DNA from: Cytophagales bacterium
GTDB lineage: Bacteria > Bacteroidota > Bacteroidia > Cytophagales > Cyclobacteriaceae
Assembly (NCBI GenBank): GCA_025359125.1
Contig: JANYHI010000083.1
Span: 40,100-104,099 of the forward strand
DNA length: 64,000 nt
Reading direction: 5' to 3'
In this document: positions 30,019 to 41,339 of the stretch, in pieces
Numbering within the stretch: position 1 is the stretch's first letter
Layout of the letters: every line of letters begins with the position of its first letter
The notes under the pieces: generated by a model
Database searches by the model: none
What the model saw: the letters and a program-made list of their open reading frames with translations, nothing else
Told to the model about the DNA's origin: nothing
Position numbers and translations under genes: made by a program

Positions 30019-30543
30019 TTGAATACCACTAAAATCAAACCATTAATTGATCAATTAGACAAGATACTCTAAGGTTGGATTACCTACCTAGACGAGTATA
30101 GTACCCATCAGCTGCATGCTAAACCATCTCTAATCAGTTGGTCTATCGGGCAACTGTATTTATATCTTATTGAGACTACAACCTTTCATCTGGACCAGGT
30201 AACAATTTGTATTTCGGTAAGTGAGAATGAAAATGAAGTGGCTGCTCCTGAAGCGGTGAAAATGTTTTTAAATAATGAGTTTCCTGATATAAAAATTGTT
30301 GGCTCGCCCTCTACTGATAACACTCGTCAACCAAGTAAGGAAGAATTGGTAGAGCATTTTATGAATTTGCGTGCTCAATTGGAAGTCATCGAAGATGATT
30401 TTTTAAGAGCTCCTTCTCGGGGCAAGACTAGGCATCCTGGCTTGAAATACTTTAGTGCTTTAGAATGGCTTAAGTTTTCAGAAATGCATCTGCGCCAAAA
30501 GATCAGACTCGACCTATATTTAAAACAATCAGGTATCTATTAG
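30019..30543 (+). pseudogene. DinB-like protein gene interrupted by in-frame TAA
   Basis: Translation LNTTKIKPLIDQLDKIL*GWITYLDEYSTHQLHAKPSLISWSIGQLYLYLIETTTFHLDQV...AAPEAVKMFLNNEF...; TAA at 30070-30072; only 30238..30543 is in the ORF track. Confidence 0.6.
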
Positions 30544-30590
30544 CCTAAAGAGAGACTAGCTTGAATAAATGGTTTATCATCTCTAAAAAA

Positions 30591-30628
30591 AAAATCCCGC
30601 CACCGATACTATTAGTGAGCGGGATTTT
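30591..30628. terminator. bidirectional intrinsic terminator-like hairpin
   Basis: AAAATCCCGC (18 nt) GCGGGATTTT with flanking A/T tracts. Confidence 0.8.
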
Positions 30629-30643
30629 ATAAAATTCTGTTAA

Positions 30644-31321
30644 CTACTTTTTCTTTTCGTCTTTCTTAGGAGCTTCAGCTTTCTTAGCATCAGCTGCGGC
30701 AGGCGCAGCAGCAGGAGTAGCGGCAGCAGCACCAGCAGCAGGCGCAGCAGCGGCAGCAGACTCTTCAGCCAACTTAGCAGCACGAGGTACTTCTACGTTT
30801 GCAATCGCAGCAGCTGGAGGATCGATGAATTCTAAATTAGGCATTTTCATATCTGCAACTTTCACGGCATGATGAAAATCCAACGCTGAGCAATCAACAT
30901 CAATATGATCTGGCATATCTTTAGCAAAGGCAAATACCTTAAGAGTTGCACGTTTACGAACTAGAGTTCCTCCTTTAGCAACACCTGGAGAGAGTCCAAC
31001 TAAACGAACAGGAATTTCCATTTTAATTTTGCGGTCTTCACTGATTCTTAAAAAGTCGACATGAAGAATGATTTCACTCACCGGGTGAAACTGAACCTCT
31101 TGCATGATGGCACGGCACTCCTCGCCCTCAATATTTAAGTGAACAAAGTGCGCTTCGTTGGTATATACTAAGTCGCGGAATAAAATAACTGGCGAATAGA
31201 AATGAACTTGCGTGTCGCCTCCATAAAGTACACACGGTACATTACCTTCTTGACGAACTTTTTGCGAGTCATTCTTGCCGAGATTTGCTCGTTTATACCC
31301 TATAATCTCGATGGTTTTCAT
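30644..31321 (-). CDS. rplY: 50S ribosomal protein L25/general stress protein Ctc
   Basis: GNVPCVLYGG, HVDFLRI, VPVRLVG-type motif, Ala/Pro/Lys-rich tail; next to prs. Confidence 0.93.
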   Translation of the reverse strand: MKTIEIIGYKRANLGKNDSQKVRQEGNVPCVLYGGDTQVHFYSPVILFRDLVYTNEAHFVHLNIEGEECRAIMQEVQFHPVSEIILHVDFLRISEDRKIKMEIPVRLVGLSPGVAKGGTLVRKRATLKVFAFAKDMPDHIDVDCSALDFHHAVKVADMKMPNLEFIDPPAAAIANVEVPRAAKLAEESAAAAAPAAGAAAATPAAAPAAADAKKAEAPKKDEKKK

Positions 31322-31352
31322 AATTGTTTATTGGTTTAATTTAAAAATTGAT

Positions 31353-32282
31353 TTACAAACGGATAAATAATGAACTGATTGATTCGTGATCATGAATTTT
31401 ACGAATGGCTTTCGCGAACAAATCAGAAACAGTAAGTACTTTTATTTTTGAGATTTGCTGTTTCAATGGAATGGTATCGGATACAACTAACTCTTCTAAA
31501 TCAGAATTTTGAATATTCTCGTAAGCATTGCCTGAAAGAACGGGATGAGTGCAAATAGCTCTAACCGTGTTAGCACCTTTTTCTTTTAGTAAAGCTGCGG
31601 CTTTGCAAAGTGTACCACCGGTATCTACTAAATCATCTACCAGAATTACGTCTTTGTCTTCTACCTCTCCAATCAATCGCATCGATTCTACCTTGTTGGC
31701 TTCTTTGCGATACTTATCGCATACGGCTAATTCTGCATTGAAGAATTTGGCAAAACTTCTGGCTCTTTTAATTCCGCCCACATCGGGCGATGCAAACATG
31801 ATGTTAGGAAGATTCAGTGCCTTTAAATAAGGTACGAATATGTAGTTCCCGTCAAGGTGATCTAATGGAATGTCAAAAAATCCTTGAATCTGATCGGCAT
31901 GCAAATCGCACGTCATAATTCGGTTAGCACCTGCTGCAGATAATAAGTTGGCAATCAATTTTGCAGCAATGGCAACTCTCGGCTTGTCTTTTCTATCTTG
32001 CCTAGCATAGCCAAAATAGGGGATGATAACGTTTACATTCAAAGCACTGGCGCGCTTAGCTGCATCAATCATCAGCAAAAGCTCCATAAAATTATCTGCA
32101 GGAGCAAAGGTAGACTGAACGATAAAAACATCGTGGCCCCGAACGGATTCTCCGATATATGGAGACATTTCTCCATCGCTAAATTGTTGATAGTCAACTT
32201 TCCCAAGCGTTTCTCCATAGGCATGGGCAATTTTCTCAGCCAAGTAAGTAGTAGCGCGACCAGAAAATATCTTTACTGCCAT
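31353..32282 (-). CDS. prs: ribose-phosphate pyrophosphokinase
   Basis: FSDGEMSPYIGESVRGHDVFIVQST, PYFGYARQDRKDKPR, DLHADQIQGFFDIPLDHL, VILVDDLVDTGGTL. Confidence 0.97.
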   Translation of the reverse strand: MAVKIFSGRATTYLAEKIAHAYGETLGKVDYQQFSDGEMSPYIGESVRGHDVFIVQSTFAPADNFMELLLMIDAAKRASALNVNVIIPYFGYARQDRKDKPRVAIAAKLIANLLSAAGANRIMTCDLHADQIQGFFDIPLDHLDGNYIFVPYLKALNLPNIMFASPDVGGIKRARSFAKFFNAELAVCDKYRKEANKVESMRLIGEVEDKDVILVDDLVDTGGTLCKAAALLKEKGANTVRAICTHPVLSGNAYENIQNSDLEELVVSDTIPLKQQISKIKVLTVSDLFAKAIRKIHDHESISSLFIRL

Positions 32283-32294
32283 CTTTTAATTAAA

Positions 32295-32318
32295 AACCCG
32301 CACCAATTTGAGCGGGTT
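32295..32318. terminator. hairpin between tRNA-Gln and prs
   Basis: AACCCGC (10 nt) GCGGGTT with adjacent A/T. Confidence 0.5.
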
Positions 32319-32326
32319 ATGTTTGG

Positions 32327-32397
32327 TTGTCCTACTAGGATTCGAACCTAGAAAGGCAGAATCAAAATCTGCAGTGTTACCCTTACACCATAGGACA
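32327..32397 (-). tRNA. tRNA-Gln (anticodon TTG)
   Basis: Minus strand TGTCCTATGGTGTAAGGGTAACACTGCAGATTTTGATTCTGCCTTTCTAGGTTCGAATCCTAGTAGGACA: 7-bp acceptor, anticodon loop TTTTGAT, T arm GGTTCGAATCC. Confidence 0.92.
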
Positions 32398-32495
32398 ATC
32401 TATCTTTTAAAAAGGTGTGCAAAGGTAAAATTAATTTTGAAATCGAAAACCCAAATTTCGGGTTTTTTGAGATTTTAAACAGATTGCGTAAAGTG

Positions 32496-33068
32496 CTAAA
32501 GTTCTGCCGATTCTTTAGGCACTTGCCCCTCAACAAACCCTTCGGCCCAGAAACGATACTTATCTAAGATAGAAATTACTGCATTTCTTAAGTGACGCTG
32601 GTTGTTAAAATCGATTCCTCCATATAAAGTGGTAGCATAACCTTGCCAGATAGATCTGTTTTGCCGTCTGTCGTAAAGTTGAATCAGGAGTGTGCCGCTG
32701 CTCATATCTAACTTTTTAGGATTATAGTCGGTATCCAGCCTCTGGCTTTTTACCCAATCTTCAATTTCAGGTTGATTGTAGCCATTGAATTTAAGGCTAT
32801 CAGAAAACATTTTGAATGAAACTATTAAATGTGGCTTTGTATCTGAAAGTTTATATCCCAGAAATTTCATTCTTGAGATAATAGATTTTTCAATTACTTC
32901 ATTACTCATCGTAGTATCCAACAAGCCTATTGGCTTCATGATATTGAAAGTCCGGTATCGTTTGAAATTGCCATGATAGCTATAATCGTACTCTACGGGC
33001 AGTTCTTTATATCCAAAGCAAGAAGATAGAAACAGAATAAACAGAAAGTAAAGACACAATTTCTTCAT
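32496..33068 (-). CDS. DUF4136-like lipoprotein
   Basis: MKKLCLYFLFILFLSSCFGYKE lipobox; VEYDYSYHGNFKRYRTFNIMKP; likely internal start (ORF 32496..33119). Confidence 0.75.
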   Translation of the reverse strand: MKKLCLYFLFILFLSSCFGYKELPVEYDYSYHGNFKRYRTFNIMKPIGLLDTTMSNEVIEKSIISRMKFLGYKLSDTKPHLIVSFKMFSDSLKFNGYNQPEIEDWVKSQRLDTDYNPKKLDMSSGTLLIQLYDRRQNRSIWQGYATTLYGGIDFNNQRHLRNAVISILDKYRFWAEGFVEGQVPKESAEL

Positions 33069-33188
33069 AGTTCTTGATTTTAAGTAAGAAAAGTTAAGGT
33101 AAATTGACGCCAACTGCAAGCGACAAGATTATGATTTTAAGAACACCCAGATCATTGTTTTGTTGGCTTTACGAAAATCAATAATATA

Positions 33189-35762
33189 ATGACAAATACC
33201 ACCTACGATCAACTAGTTGCTTCTCGCTTTCATATCTACAATAGTTTATTCTTAAATCTGCCATTTAGCAATGTTAGTCGCACTGGTATTTTATTGCCGC
33301 TATTGCAACAGTATTGTGCCACTGGTTTTGCCAAAGGCAAATCAGCCAATGATATTTTGAAAGTCTTTTTTAAGGAGATGGTACCCACCATAAATGAAGA
33401 AGAACAATTTGACTTACTCTTCAACTTTATTCAATACATCGAGCGGCAAGTTGCTTTGTTTGATTCGGTAGAAGATGCCGCTTTTGAACAAGTGCATAAT
33501 TTGAATGGACGAGGAACATTGCCCGCATTATTGCTTCGAACTAAAATTGAAAAGAAGGAAGCCGAACTTAAATCAAAACTGGAACAATTCAGCTTGCGAA
33601 TAGTACTTACCGCTCATCCAACTCAGTTTTATCCGGGCAACGTGTTGGGTATTTTAACGGATTTAGAAAATGCCATCCGCGAAAGCGATCTCACTCAAAT
33701 TAATTTATTGCTTCAGCAACTGGGTAAAACCGGATTTATCAATCAAACTAAACCAACACCTTACGATGAAGCAATCAGCCTTTGCTGGTTTTTAGAAAAT
33801 GTTTTTTATCATTCTATTCCTGAGATTGTTGCTTCTATCGCTCATGAGTTAGAGATTCCTTTACCCGAATGGAAAAATGATAGACTTATAGTAATCGGAT
33901 TTTGGCCAGGAGGCGATCGAGATGGAAATCCATTTGTTACCAGCGAAATCACCTTAAAAGTAGCCGCAAGATTACAAGAGTCAATTTTAAAATGTTACTA
34001 TCGCGATTCGCGGTTGCTTAGAAGAAGATTAACTTTTCAAGGTGTGGCAGATAAGATTGTAGCGGTGGAGCAGAAGATTTACGGATTAGTTTTCAGGAAA
34101 GAAAAAAATTATTTACAGGCCGAAGAATTGTTAGTTGAATTGAATCTCATCAGAAGTATTTTAGTTTCAGAACACGATGGTTTGTTTTTGGATATTTTAG
34201 ATTCTTTTATCCTTAAAGTGAAAATCTTTGGATTTCATTTTGCGGCTTTGGATGTACGACAGGACAGCCGTAAACATGATCAGGTTTGGAAATCCATTTT
34301 AGACAAACTGCATGCCGATCGTAAAAGTATTTCTTCATTAGAATTTGAAAACCTATCTGTAGAAAAAAGAATTGAATACTTACTTTCCTTAAAAGCTAAT
34401 TTAATTTTTGTTGACTTTGATGATCCGCTGGTGAACGAAACCATTCAAAGTATTTTAGTGATAGCGAAAATCCAAAACGACAATGGAACGGCCGGTAGTC
34501 ATCGCTATGTAATCAGTAATTGCCAAAGCGCTTTGCATATCATTGAAGTGTATGTGTTGGCTAAATTACTGATTGGCAAAGACGAACATCTTGAATTAGA
34601 TGTTGTTCCATTATTTGAAACTATAGATGACTTAGCGAATGCTCCTGTAATTATGGAGGCGTTGTATTCCATTCCCGAATATCATAAACATTTAGAACGG
34701 AGAAAAAATCATCAGACTATTATGCTTGGTTTTTCGGATGGAACAAAAGATGGAGGTTATCTCAGAGCCAACTGGTCTATCTTCCGAGCAAAAGAAAATT
34801 TAACGGCAATTTCGCGAAAGCAAGGTTTGAAAGCATTGTTCTTTGATGGAAGAGGAGGGCCACCGGCACGAGGCGGAGGAAACACACATGACTTCTATGC
34901 TTCGTTGGGCGAAACCATTGAACACGAAGAAGTACAGATAACTGTGCAAGGACAAACGATCAGTTCTAACTTTGGAAAAATTGCATCTAGCAGATATAAT
35001 TTGGAACAATTGATTTCTGCCGGTTTGGAAGGCTCTGTTTTTAAAAGGACAGAAACGCAGATGAATGATGCGGATAAATCTTTGTTAGACGAATTAGCAG
35101 AGGAAGGTTATAAATCTTATCTCGATTTAAAACACCATCCCAAGTTTGTTCCGTATTTGAAAAAGGTAACGCCCCTTTCTTTTTTTGGAGATACGAATAT
35201 CGGCTCGCGTCCCGTAAAAAGAAGTGCCACCGAAGGGTTAAAGTTTGAAGATTTGCGTGCTATACCTTTTGTGGGCTCGTGGGCGATGATGAAACAAAAC
35301 ATTCCTGGCTTTTACGGGGTAGGCAGTGCGATATTGGCACTTGAGAAAAAAGGTAAAGGAGAACAGATAAAAGAATTGTATCAAAATTCGCTTTTCTTTC
35401 GCACACTAATGGGCAATAGTATGATGTCGCTCACTAAAACATTTTACGAGGCAACCACTTACTTAGGAGAAGACTCAGAGTTTGGGGCATTTTGGAAAAA
35501 AATGTATGATGAATTTTTACTTTCAAAAACAAAAACCTTGGAAGTTTCCGGATTGAGTGAGTTGATGGGAAACAATCCAAACAGTAAGCAATCTGTTCAT
35601 CTGCGAGAGCAAATTGTATTGCCGTTGATTGCCATACAGCAAACTGCTTTAATGAACCTTCGTATGTTAAATGACGAAAACAAAAAGAATGAGCTGCGCT
35701 ATCGGAAGCTAATTATCAGAAGCATGTTTGGAATTATTAATGCAGCTCGTAACTCTGCTTAA
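33189..35762 (+). CDS. ppc: phosphoenolpyruvate carboxylase
   Basis: VLTAHPTQFYPGNVL, GFWPGGDRDGNPFVT, MLGFSDGTKDGGYLRANW, FDGRGGPPARGGGNTHDF. Confidence 0.95.
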   Translation: MTNTTYDQLVASRFHIYNSLFLNLPFSNVSRTGILLPLLQQYCATGFAKGKSANDILKVFFKEMVPTINEEEQFDLLFNFIQYIERQVALFDSVEDAAFEQVHNLNGRGTLPALLLRTKIEKKEAELKSKLEQFSLRIVLTAHPTQFYPGNVLGILTDLENAIRESDLTQINLLLQQLGKTGFINQTKPTPYDEAISLCWFLENVFYHSIPEIVASIAHELEIPLPEWKNDRLIVIGFWPGGDRDGNPFVTSEITLKVAARLQESILKCYYRDSRLLRRRLTFQGVADKIVAVEQKIYGLVFRKEKNYLQAEELLVELNLIRSILVSEHDGLFLDILDSFILKVKIFGFHFAALDVRQDSRKHDQVWKSILDKLHADRKSISSLEFENLSVEKRIEYLLSLKANLIFVDFDDPLVNETIQSILVIAKIQNDNGTAGSHRYVISNCQSALHIIEVYVLAKLLIGKDEHLELDVVPLFETIDDLANAPVIMEALYSIPEYHKHLERRKNHQTIMLGFSDGTKDGGYLRANWSIFRAKENLTAISRKQGLKALFFDGRGGPPARGGGNTHDFYASLGETIEHEEVQITVQGQTISSNFGKIASSRYNLEQLISAGLEGSVFKRTETQMNDADKSLLDELAEEGYKSYLDLKHHPKFVPYLKKVTPLSFFGDTNIGSRPVKRSATEGLKFEDLRAIPFVGSWAMMKQNIPGFYGVGSAILALEKKGKGEQIKELYQNSLFFRTLMGNSMMSLTKTFYEATTYLGEDSEFGAFWKKMYDEFLLSKTKTLEVSGLSELMGNNPNSKQSVHLREQIVLPLIAIQQTALMNLRMLNDENKKNELRYRKLIIRSMFGIINAARNSA

Positions 35763-35823
35763 TTGGTTGCTGGTGGATAGTTGTTAGTTTCTAGTCACGT
35801 TTTCGTGATAATAATTTTATAAA

Positions 35824-36303
35824 ATGAATTTAGAAAAGTTCAATAAGGAAGCCAAGCGTAAATCTGTCGAGAACAAAACATTTCTTCAAAAGCTGAAGAA
35901 TAAAGATCCACGCAAAGTAGACGATACCTTTCATCAATTACATGAAGAAGTATTTGAAGAGATAGATTGCCTTACCTGCGCTAACTGCTGTAAAACTACT
36001 AGTCCTATTTTTTACCAAACTGATATTGAGCGCGTGGCAAAATCTCTGCGAATAAAGCCTGGAGATTTCATTGAAAAGTATTTACGTATTGATGAAGACA
36101 AAGATTACGTCTTAAAATCTTCTCCTTGCCCCTTTTTAGATGCCGAAAATTATTGCTCAGTTTATAACGATCGCCCAAAGGCTTGCAGAGAGTATCCACA
36201 CACCAATAGAAAAAAGATGGTACAGATTACAGACCTAACTTATAAAAACACGTTGGTTTGTCCGGCTGTGTTAGAGATAGTGGAGAGATTCAAAAAAAAA
36301 TAG
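35824..36303 (+). CDS. YkgJ-family cysteine cluster protein
   Basis: CLTCANCCKTTSPIF, SPCPFLDAENYCSVYNDRPKACREYP. Confidence 0.88.
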   Translation: MNLEKFNKEAKRKSVENKTFLQKLKNKDPRKVDDTFHQLHEEVFEEIDCLTCANCCKTTSPIFYQTDIERVAKSLRIKPGDFIEKYLRIDEDKDYVLKSSPCPFLDAENYCSVYNDRPKACREYPHTNRKKMVQITDLTYKNTLVCPAVLEIVERFKKK

Positions 36304-36326
36304 CCAATGATTTTTACCATTGGCTA
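36301..36326. terminator. hairpin between convergent genes, overlapping the YkgJ-family stop codon
   Basis: TAGCCAATG (8 nt) CATTGGCTA followed by AAAATTTT. Confidence 0.65.
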
Positions 36327-36352
36327 AAATTTTAAGACTATTAAAATACTTA

Positions 36353-36676
36353 CTAAGCTACTTGAGCTTGTAATTTACCGGCTAGTACAGATTTAGGCAC
36401 AGCGCCAACTTGTTTATCTACAATCTGACCGTTTTTGAAAACTAACAATGTAGGGATTGATCGAACTCCAAATCTTGCAGTTATCTGAGGGTTTTCGTCA
36501 ACGTTTAGTTTTGCAATTACCGCCTTGCCTTCGTAATCGTTCGCTAGTTCTTCTACTAGCGGCCCAATCATTTTGCAAGGCCCACACCATTCTGCCCAAA
36601 AGTCAACTAAAACAGGTTTATCGCTTTTTAAGGTTTCATCAAAAGTTGCATCGGTAAGTTCTAAGGTTTTTCCCAT
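36353..36676 (-). CDS. trxA: thioredoxin
   Basis: [33 protein letters not shown]. Confidence 0.96.
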   Translation of the reverse strand: MGKTLELTDATFDETLKSDKPVLVDFWAEWCGPCKMIGPLVEELANDYEGKAVIAKLNVDENPQITARFGVRSIPTLLVFKNGQIVDKQVGAVPKSVLAGKLQAQVA

Positions 36677-36701
36677 TGGAGTATTTATTTTATAATGAAT
36701 T

Positions 36702-39700
36702 TTAGATTTCTACTTCTTCCAACACAAAGGTAGGAGAAAATGTTCCAACCTCCGGTTTTTGTATCAGCTTTGATACTTGCTCGCTCAGCCAGCGAACTTC
36801 GAGCTTATCGGTAACTACACCAACCTCTACCAATCGTTTAAAATCACTGATTAGTTGATTAGTAGGCTTTATTCGAGCCGTTCGTGAAAGTAGTTCTGAT
36901 TGGATCGACTCGCTTTCATCTTTTAGGTAAAATCTCAAGGCAGCGTTTCCCGAATTCTTTTTGCATAGTTTGTCTAGCGTATCAATAAATTGGATGGTAA
37001 CATCTTGTACATTAAAGCGAAGTGCCAGACCATGAACTTTTTTAGAGGCCAACTCATTTAATAAATCCATAGACCGGATTTTGAATTCCAGATTCTGTTC
37101 GCCCCAGGATTTCCGGACAATGTTTCCTTCAATAAATAAAAACAAGCCTGGCATTAAGAACGATTTGAATTTTAAATAGTCATCGCTCCAAAGTACGATC
37201 TCATTTTTGCCGCTATAATCTTCCAAAAATAATTTCCCGAAAGGTCGGCCTGTTTTAGTCATGCGGTGTTCTACCGAAGCTACAATGCCACCCAGTTTGC
37301 ATTCTTTACCTTCATTGCCCTCTAATTCGGTAAGAGAAGAAACGGGAGTATTGCAGAAAGTCTCCATCTCAAATTTGAAATTATCAAGGGGATGTCCAGA
37401 TATGTAAACCCCCACTACTTCTTTTTCAAAATGAAGTTTCTCGATTTCACTGAATGGCTCGATGACATCTACTTTCGGCAATGGCATTTCCGTGCCAGTT
37501 GAACTTCCAAACAAACTTGCTTGTGCGCTCTGCGATTCTTGCTGCATCTTTGCAGAGTACTTGATCACTTTTTCTGTCAGTGAAATGTCACCCTCTTTTG
37601 CAGCAATGTATTGCCTGCGATGATATTCTGGAAAACAATCAAATGCACCTGAAAGAGCGAGGCACTCGAATGTTTTTTTGTTTACTGCGCGCTGACTTAG
37701 TCGCTTCGCGAAATCGAAAATATCTTTGAAAGAACCATGTGCATCTCGTTCCAAAATTATCGACTCAACGGCAGCATCGCCTGCGCCCTTAATCGCGCCA
37801 AGACCAAAACGAATTTGACCCTCTTTATTTACTTCAAAATAAACTCCCGATTCATTTACATGCGGCCCTAATACGTCTATATTTTGTTTTCTACAATCTT
37901 CAATAAAATAAGTAACACTATCTAAATTGCTTTGCGAGTGTGTGAGCACGGCTGCCATGTACTCTGCCGGATAATTGGCTTTTAGATAGGCGGTGTGGTA
38001 GGCAACTAGCGAATAGCAAGTTGAGTGTGACTTGTTGAAAGCGTATTGAGCAAAGGCCTCCCAATCTTTCCACACTTTTTCGGCAATGGCTTCGTCATGG
38101 TTATTTTTTTTGCAGCCTTCAATAAACTTGCTCTTCATTTTGTCGAGCACGTCTTTCTGTTTCTTACCCATTGCCTTACGGAGTACATCGGCATCCCCTT
38201 TCGAAAAATTGGCAAGCTTTTGCGAAAGCAACATAACCTGCTCTTGATAGACCGTAATTCCATACGTGTCTTTCAGGTACTCTTCCATCACAGCCAGATC
38301 ATACTTAATAGCCTCTCTGCCGTGTTTACGAGCTATGAAATTGGGAATGTATTCCATTGGCCCAGGACGATACAAAGCGTTCATCGCGATTAGATCTTCA
38401 AACTTATCCGGCTTCAAACTTTTGAGATATGCTTGCATCCCGTCCGATTCGAATTGAAACGTTCCAGTAGTTTCTCCTCGCTGATAAAGTTGATAAGTCT
38501 TTAAATCGTTGAGCGGAATTTTATCAATGTCGATGTGAATACCTTTTCGTTTTTGAATATTACGAATGGCAGTTGTTATAATGGTAAGAGTGGTTAACCC
38601 CAAAAAATCCATCTTCAACATACCTGCATTTTCTACCACACTGTTATCAAACTGCGTAACCAACATGGCAGAATCTTTCGAGGTAGATACCGGAACAAAC
38701 TTGGTTAAATCGTCTGGAGTGATGATGACACCACAAGCATGGGTGCCCGTGTTGCGTAACGATCCTTCTAAGATGATAGCTTGCTTTAATACTAATGCTT
38801 TAAGATCCGTTCCTTTTTTTACATCGTTGAGTTCTTTGACTTCTTCAAATGCTTTTGCCAGCGTTGTGCCTGGCCTTTCGGGAACTAGCTTAGCTAAATT
38901 ATTGGATTCTGTTAATGGCAATTCCATCACCCGCGCACAATCACGAATGGAAGATTTTGCCGCCATAGTGCCGTAGGTAATAATCTGAGCTACCTGATTG
39001 TGGCCATACTTTTGAATCACGTACTTCAATACTTTATCCCGACCTTCATCGTCAAAATCAATATCAATATCAGGCAGGGAAACACGATCGGGATTTAAGA
39101 AACGCTCGAAAAGTAAATCGTAAGCAATTGGATCAACGTTGGTAATTCCTGTACAAAAAGCAACTACCGAACCAGCAGCTGAACCACGACCAGGCCCAAC
39201 AGATACTCCCATCTCACGTGCTTTAGAAGTAAAATCCTGAACGATTAAGAAATATCCCGGGTAACCGGTTTTTTTAATAGTCTCTAATTCGAAATCAATT
39301 CTTTCTTTTATTTCTGCTGTTAATTCAGGATACCTCTTCTTCGCGCCCTCATAAGTTAAGTGGCGTAGGTAATCATCTTCCGTTTCAAATTCTTTAGGAA
39401 TACCAAACTTGGGAAGGAGAACATCGCGCTTCAATTCGTACTTCTCAACTTTGTCTGTAATCTCACTAATTGTTTCGATGGCAGCTGGCAAATCGCGAAA
39501 GAGAGACTTCATCTCGTCTTGCGATCTGAAATAAAATTGATTGTTGGGTAATCCATACCGGGTTCCCCTGCCAGAACCAATTGGTGTGGATTGAAATTCT
39601 CCTTCTTTAATGCACAATAATACATCGTGTGCGTTCGATTCTTCCTTCTCCAGATAAAAGCATTCGTTGGCCGCGAAATATTTTACATTGTATTTATTTG

Positions 39701-40988
39701 CAAACTTTAGAAGTGTTTCGTTCACTCGGTCTTCTTCTGGCATTCCGTGCCTATTCAACTCGATATAAAAGTCTTCGCCAAATAATTGATGCCACCATTT
39801 AAATGCTTCCTCCGCTTGTCGTTCTCCTACGTGCAAAATCAAATATGGGATTTCACCCGATAGACTTCCGGTAGTGGCAATTATACCTTCTTTATATTGA
39901 GTGATTAATTGTTTGTCAATGCGCGGATAAATCCCGTAGAGGCCTTCGATAAAACCTATTGAACTTAGTTTGGCTAGATTTTGATACCCAGCTTTGTTTT
40001 TCGCCAATAATACTTGTTGATATCTTTTATCGGGGTTGTCTTTTGTAAACTTTAATGTTTTTCGTTCTTCAGAAATAAAATATTCGCAGCCAACAATAGG
40101 CTTGATGTTATGCTTCAGCGCTTCACTTACAAACTTAAACGCACCATACATATTGCCAAAGTCTGTAAGGGCAATAGACTCCATGTTATTTGCTTTTGCT
40201 TTCGCGATAAGTTCTACCACATCTGGCACGGCTTGCAAAACGGAATACTGTGAATGTACATGCAGGTGAATGAAAGGCTTGTCGCTACTACTTATTTTAT
40301 CGCTGCTGCTATAATCAATTCCTTTTGCCTTGGTTCTTTTGGTTGAATTGCCTGCATTTAATGCAGGTGCTTCGTACTGAATTTGATCTAAAGTTGATGG
40401 GTCAAATGGAGCAACTACTCTATTCTTTATAAGGCCGAAAAAAGATTTTGCGGTAGCATCTACATCATACGCAGCATCGTGGGCATCTGGAAATTTGGTG
40501 CTAAACAATTTCTCATATAGCTCTGAAAGCTTTGGCATTTTTAACTTACCGCCTATTCCCCCTTGTAGTTGACAAAACTCGATAGATGAAAGACCTGTGT
40601 CTAGTCTAGGTAAATTAAGAAACCGCTCAGTAGTAAGATGGGCTCTTAATAATTCTGACCCAATGATTGAAATATCAAACTCAATATTATGCCCAACTAA
40701 TTGCTGGGTTCTTTCCAAGTCTTCGGCAAATTCTTGAAGAACTTGTTTTAGATCTTGCCCTTCTTCTAGCGCTCGCTGCGTAGAAATTCCATGTACTTGC
40801 TCTGCTTTAAAAGGAATATCAAAACCATCTGGCTGAATGATAAAATTTTGCTGTGATAAAAGTTTGCCCTTCTGATCGTGAAGTTGCCAGGCAAGTTGAA
40901 CCAGTCTGGGCCAATTTTCAAAATCTGTTAGAGGCGCGTTTTTATTTCGTGGGAGGCCGGTGGTCTCCGTATCAAAAATCAAATACAT
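36702..40988 (-). CDS. dnaE: DNA polymerase III alpha subunit with fused N-terminal DnaQ-like exonuclease
   Basis: Exonuclease [17 protein letters not shown]...[14 protein letters not shown]...[28 protein letters not shown]; PolIIIalpha [33 protein letters not shown] fold C-terminus. Confidence 0.93.
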   Translation of the reverse strand: MYLIFDTETTGLPRNKNAPLTDFENWPRLVQLAWQLHDQKGKLLSQQNFIIQPDGFDIPFKAEQVHGISTQRALEEGQDLKQVLQEFAEDLERTQQLVGHNIEFDISIIGSELLRAHLTTERFLNLPRLDTGLSSIEFCQLQGGIGGKLKMPKLSELYEKLFSTKFPDAHDAAYDVDATAKSFFGLIKNRVVAPFDPSTLDQIQYEAPALNAGNSTKRTKAKGIDYSSSDKISSSDKPFIHLHVHSQYSVLQAVPDVVELIAKAKANNMESIALTDFGNMYGAFKFVSEALKHNIKPIVGCEYFISEERKTLKFTKDNPDKRYQQVLLAKNKAGYQNLAKLSSIGFIEGLYGIYPRIDKQLITQYKEGIIATTGSLSGEIPYLILHVGERQAEEAFKWWHQLFGEDFYIELNRHGMPEEDRVNETLLKFANKYNVKYFAANECFYLEKEESNAHDVLLCIKEGEFQSTPIGSGRGTRYGLPNNQFYFRSQDEMKSLFRDLPAAIETISEITDKVEKYELKRDVLLPKFGIPKEFETEDDYLRHLTYEGAKKRYPELTAEIKERIDFELETIKKTGYPGYFLIVQDFTSKAREMGVSVGPGRGSAAGSVVAFCTGITNVDPIAYDLLFERFLNPDRVSLPDIDIDFDDEGRDKVLKYVIQKYGHNQVAQIITYGTMAAKSSIRDCARVMELPLTESNNLAKLVPERPGTTLAKAFEEVKELNDVKKGTDLKALVLKQAIILEGSLRNTGTHACGVIITPDDLTKFVPVSTSKDSAMLVTQFDNSVVENAGMLKMDFLGLTTLTIITTAIRNIQKRKGIHIDIDKIPLNDLKTYQLYQRGETTGTFQFESDGMQAYLKSLKPDKFEDLIAMNALYRPGPMEYIPNFIARKHGREAIKYDLAVMEEYLKDTYGITVYQEQVMLLSQKLANFSKGDADVLRKAMGKKQKDVLDKMKSKFIEGCKKNNHDEAIAEKVWKDWEAFAQYAFNKSHSTCYSLVAYHTAYLKANYPAEYMAAVLTHSQSNLDSVTYFIEDCRKQNIDVLGPHVNESGVYFEVNKEGQIRFGLGAIKGAGDAAVESIILERDAHGSFKDIFDFAKRLSQRAVNKKTFECLALSGAFDCFPEYHRRQYIAAKEGDISLTEKVIKYSAKMQQESQSAQASLFGSSTGTEMPLPKVDVIEPFSEIEKLHFEKEVVGVYISGHPLDNFKFEMETFCNTPVSSLTELEGNEGKECKLGGIVASVEHRMTKTGRPFGKLFLEDYSGKNEIVLWSDDYLKFKSFLMPGLFLFIEGNIVRKSWGEQNLEFKIRSMDLLNELASKKVHGLALRFNVQDVTIQFIDTLDKLCKKNSGNAALRFYLKDESESIQSELLSRTARIKPTNQLISDFKRLVEVGVVTDKLEVRWLSEQVSKLIQKPEVGTFSPTFVLEEVEI

Positions 40989-41162
40989 GAATTACAATAG
41001 TGGTTGAAAGCCGTAAAAATAGAATATACCAGTCAAGTCACCAACCCGTCCCATTTCTGGAATAGTTGAGTGATAATGGTACTTTTTTAGCTTTTTGAAT
41101 TCTTTAAACATCTGATAATCAGGGTTATTTTAATTTGGTGCTTTGTTGGATTATAGAGAATC

Positions 41163-41288
41163 ATGTTCAATTTAATCCTTATGAAATCCCTGTTCTCTAG
41201 AGTGCTGACTTTTATCCAAAAGGAGTGGTTTCTCCTTATTATGGTAGCAACGATCGCTTTGATCGTGACTCTCTTCGAACTTCTCTGA
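41163..41288 (+). CDS. small single-pass membrane peptide (41 aa or 35 aa)
   Basis: Manual translation MFNLILMKSLFSRVLTFIQKEWFLLIMVATIALIVTLFELL*; hydrophobic stretch LLIMVATIALIVTLFELL. Confidence 0.4.
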   Translation: MFNLILMKSLFSRVLTFIQKEWFLLIMVATIALIVTLFELL

Positions 41289-41339
41289 TAGATATTAAAG
41301 AATGTATTTTGGATAAGCCTGTCTAGGCTTGGTTTGTTT

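Noticed and set aside
38046-40269. Plus-strand ORFs inside dnaE
   Set aside because: Antisense shadows of dnaE.
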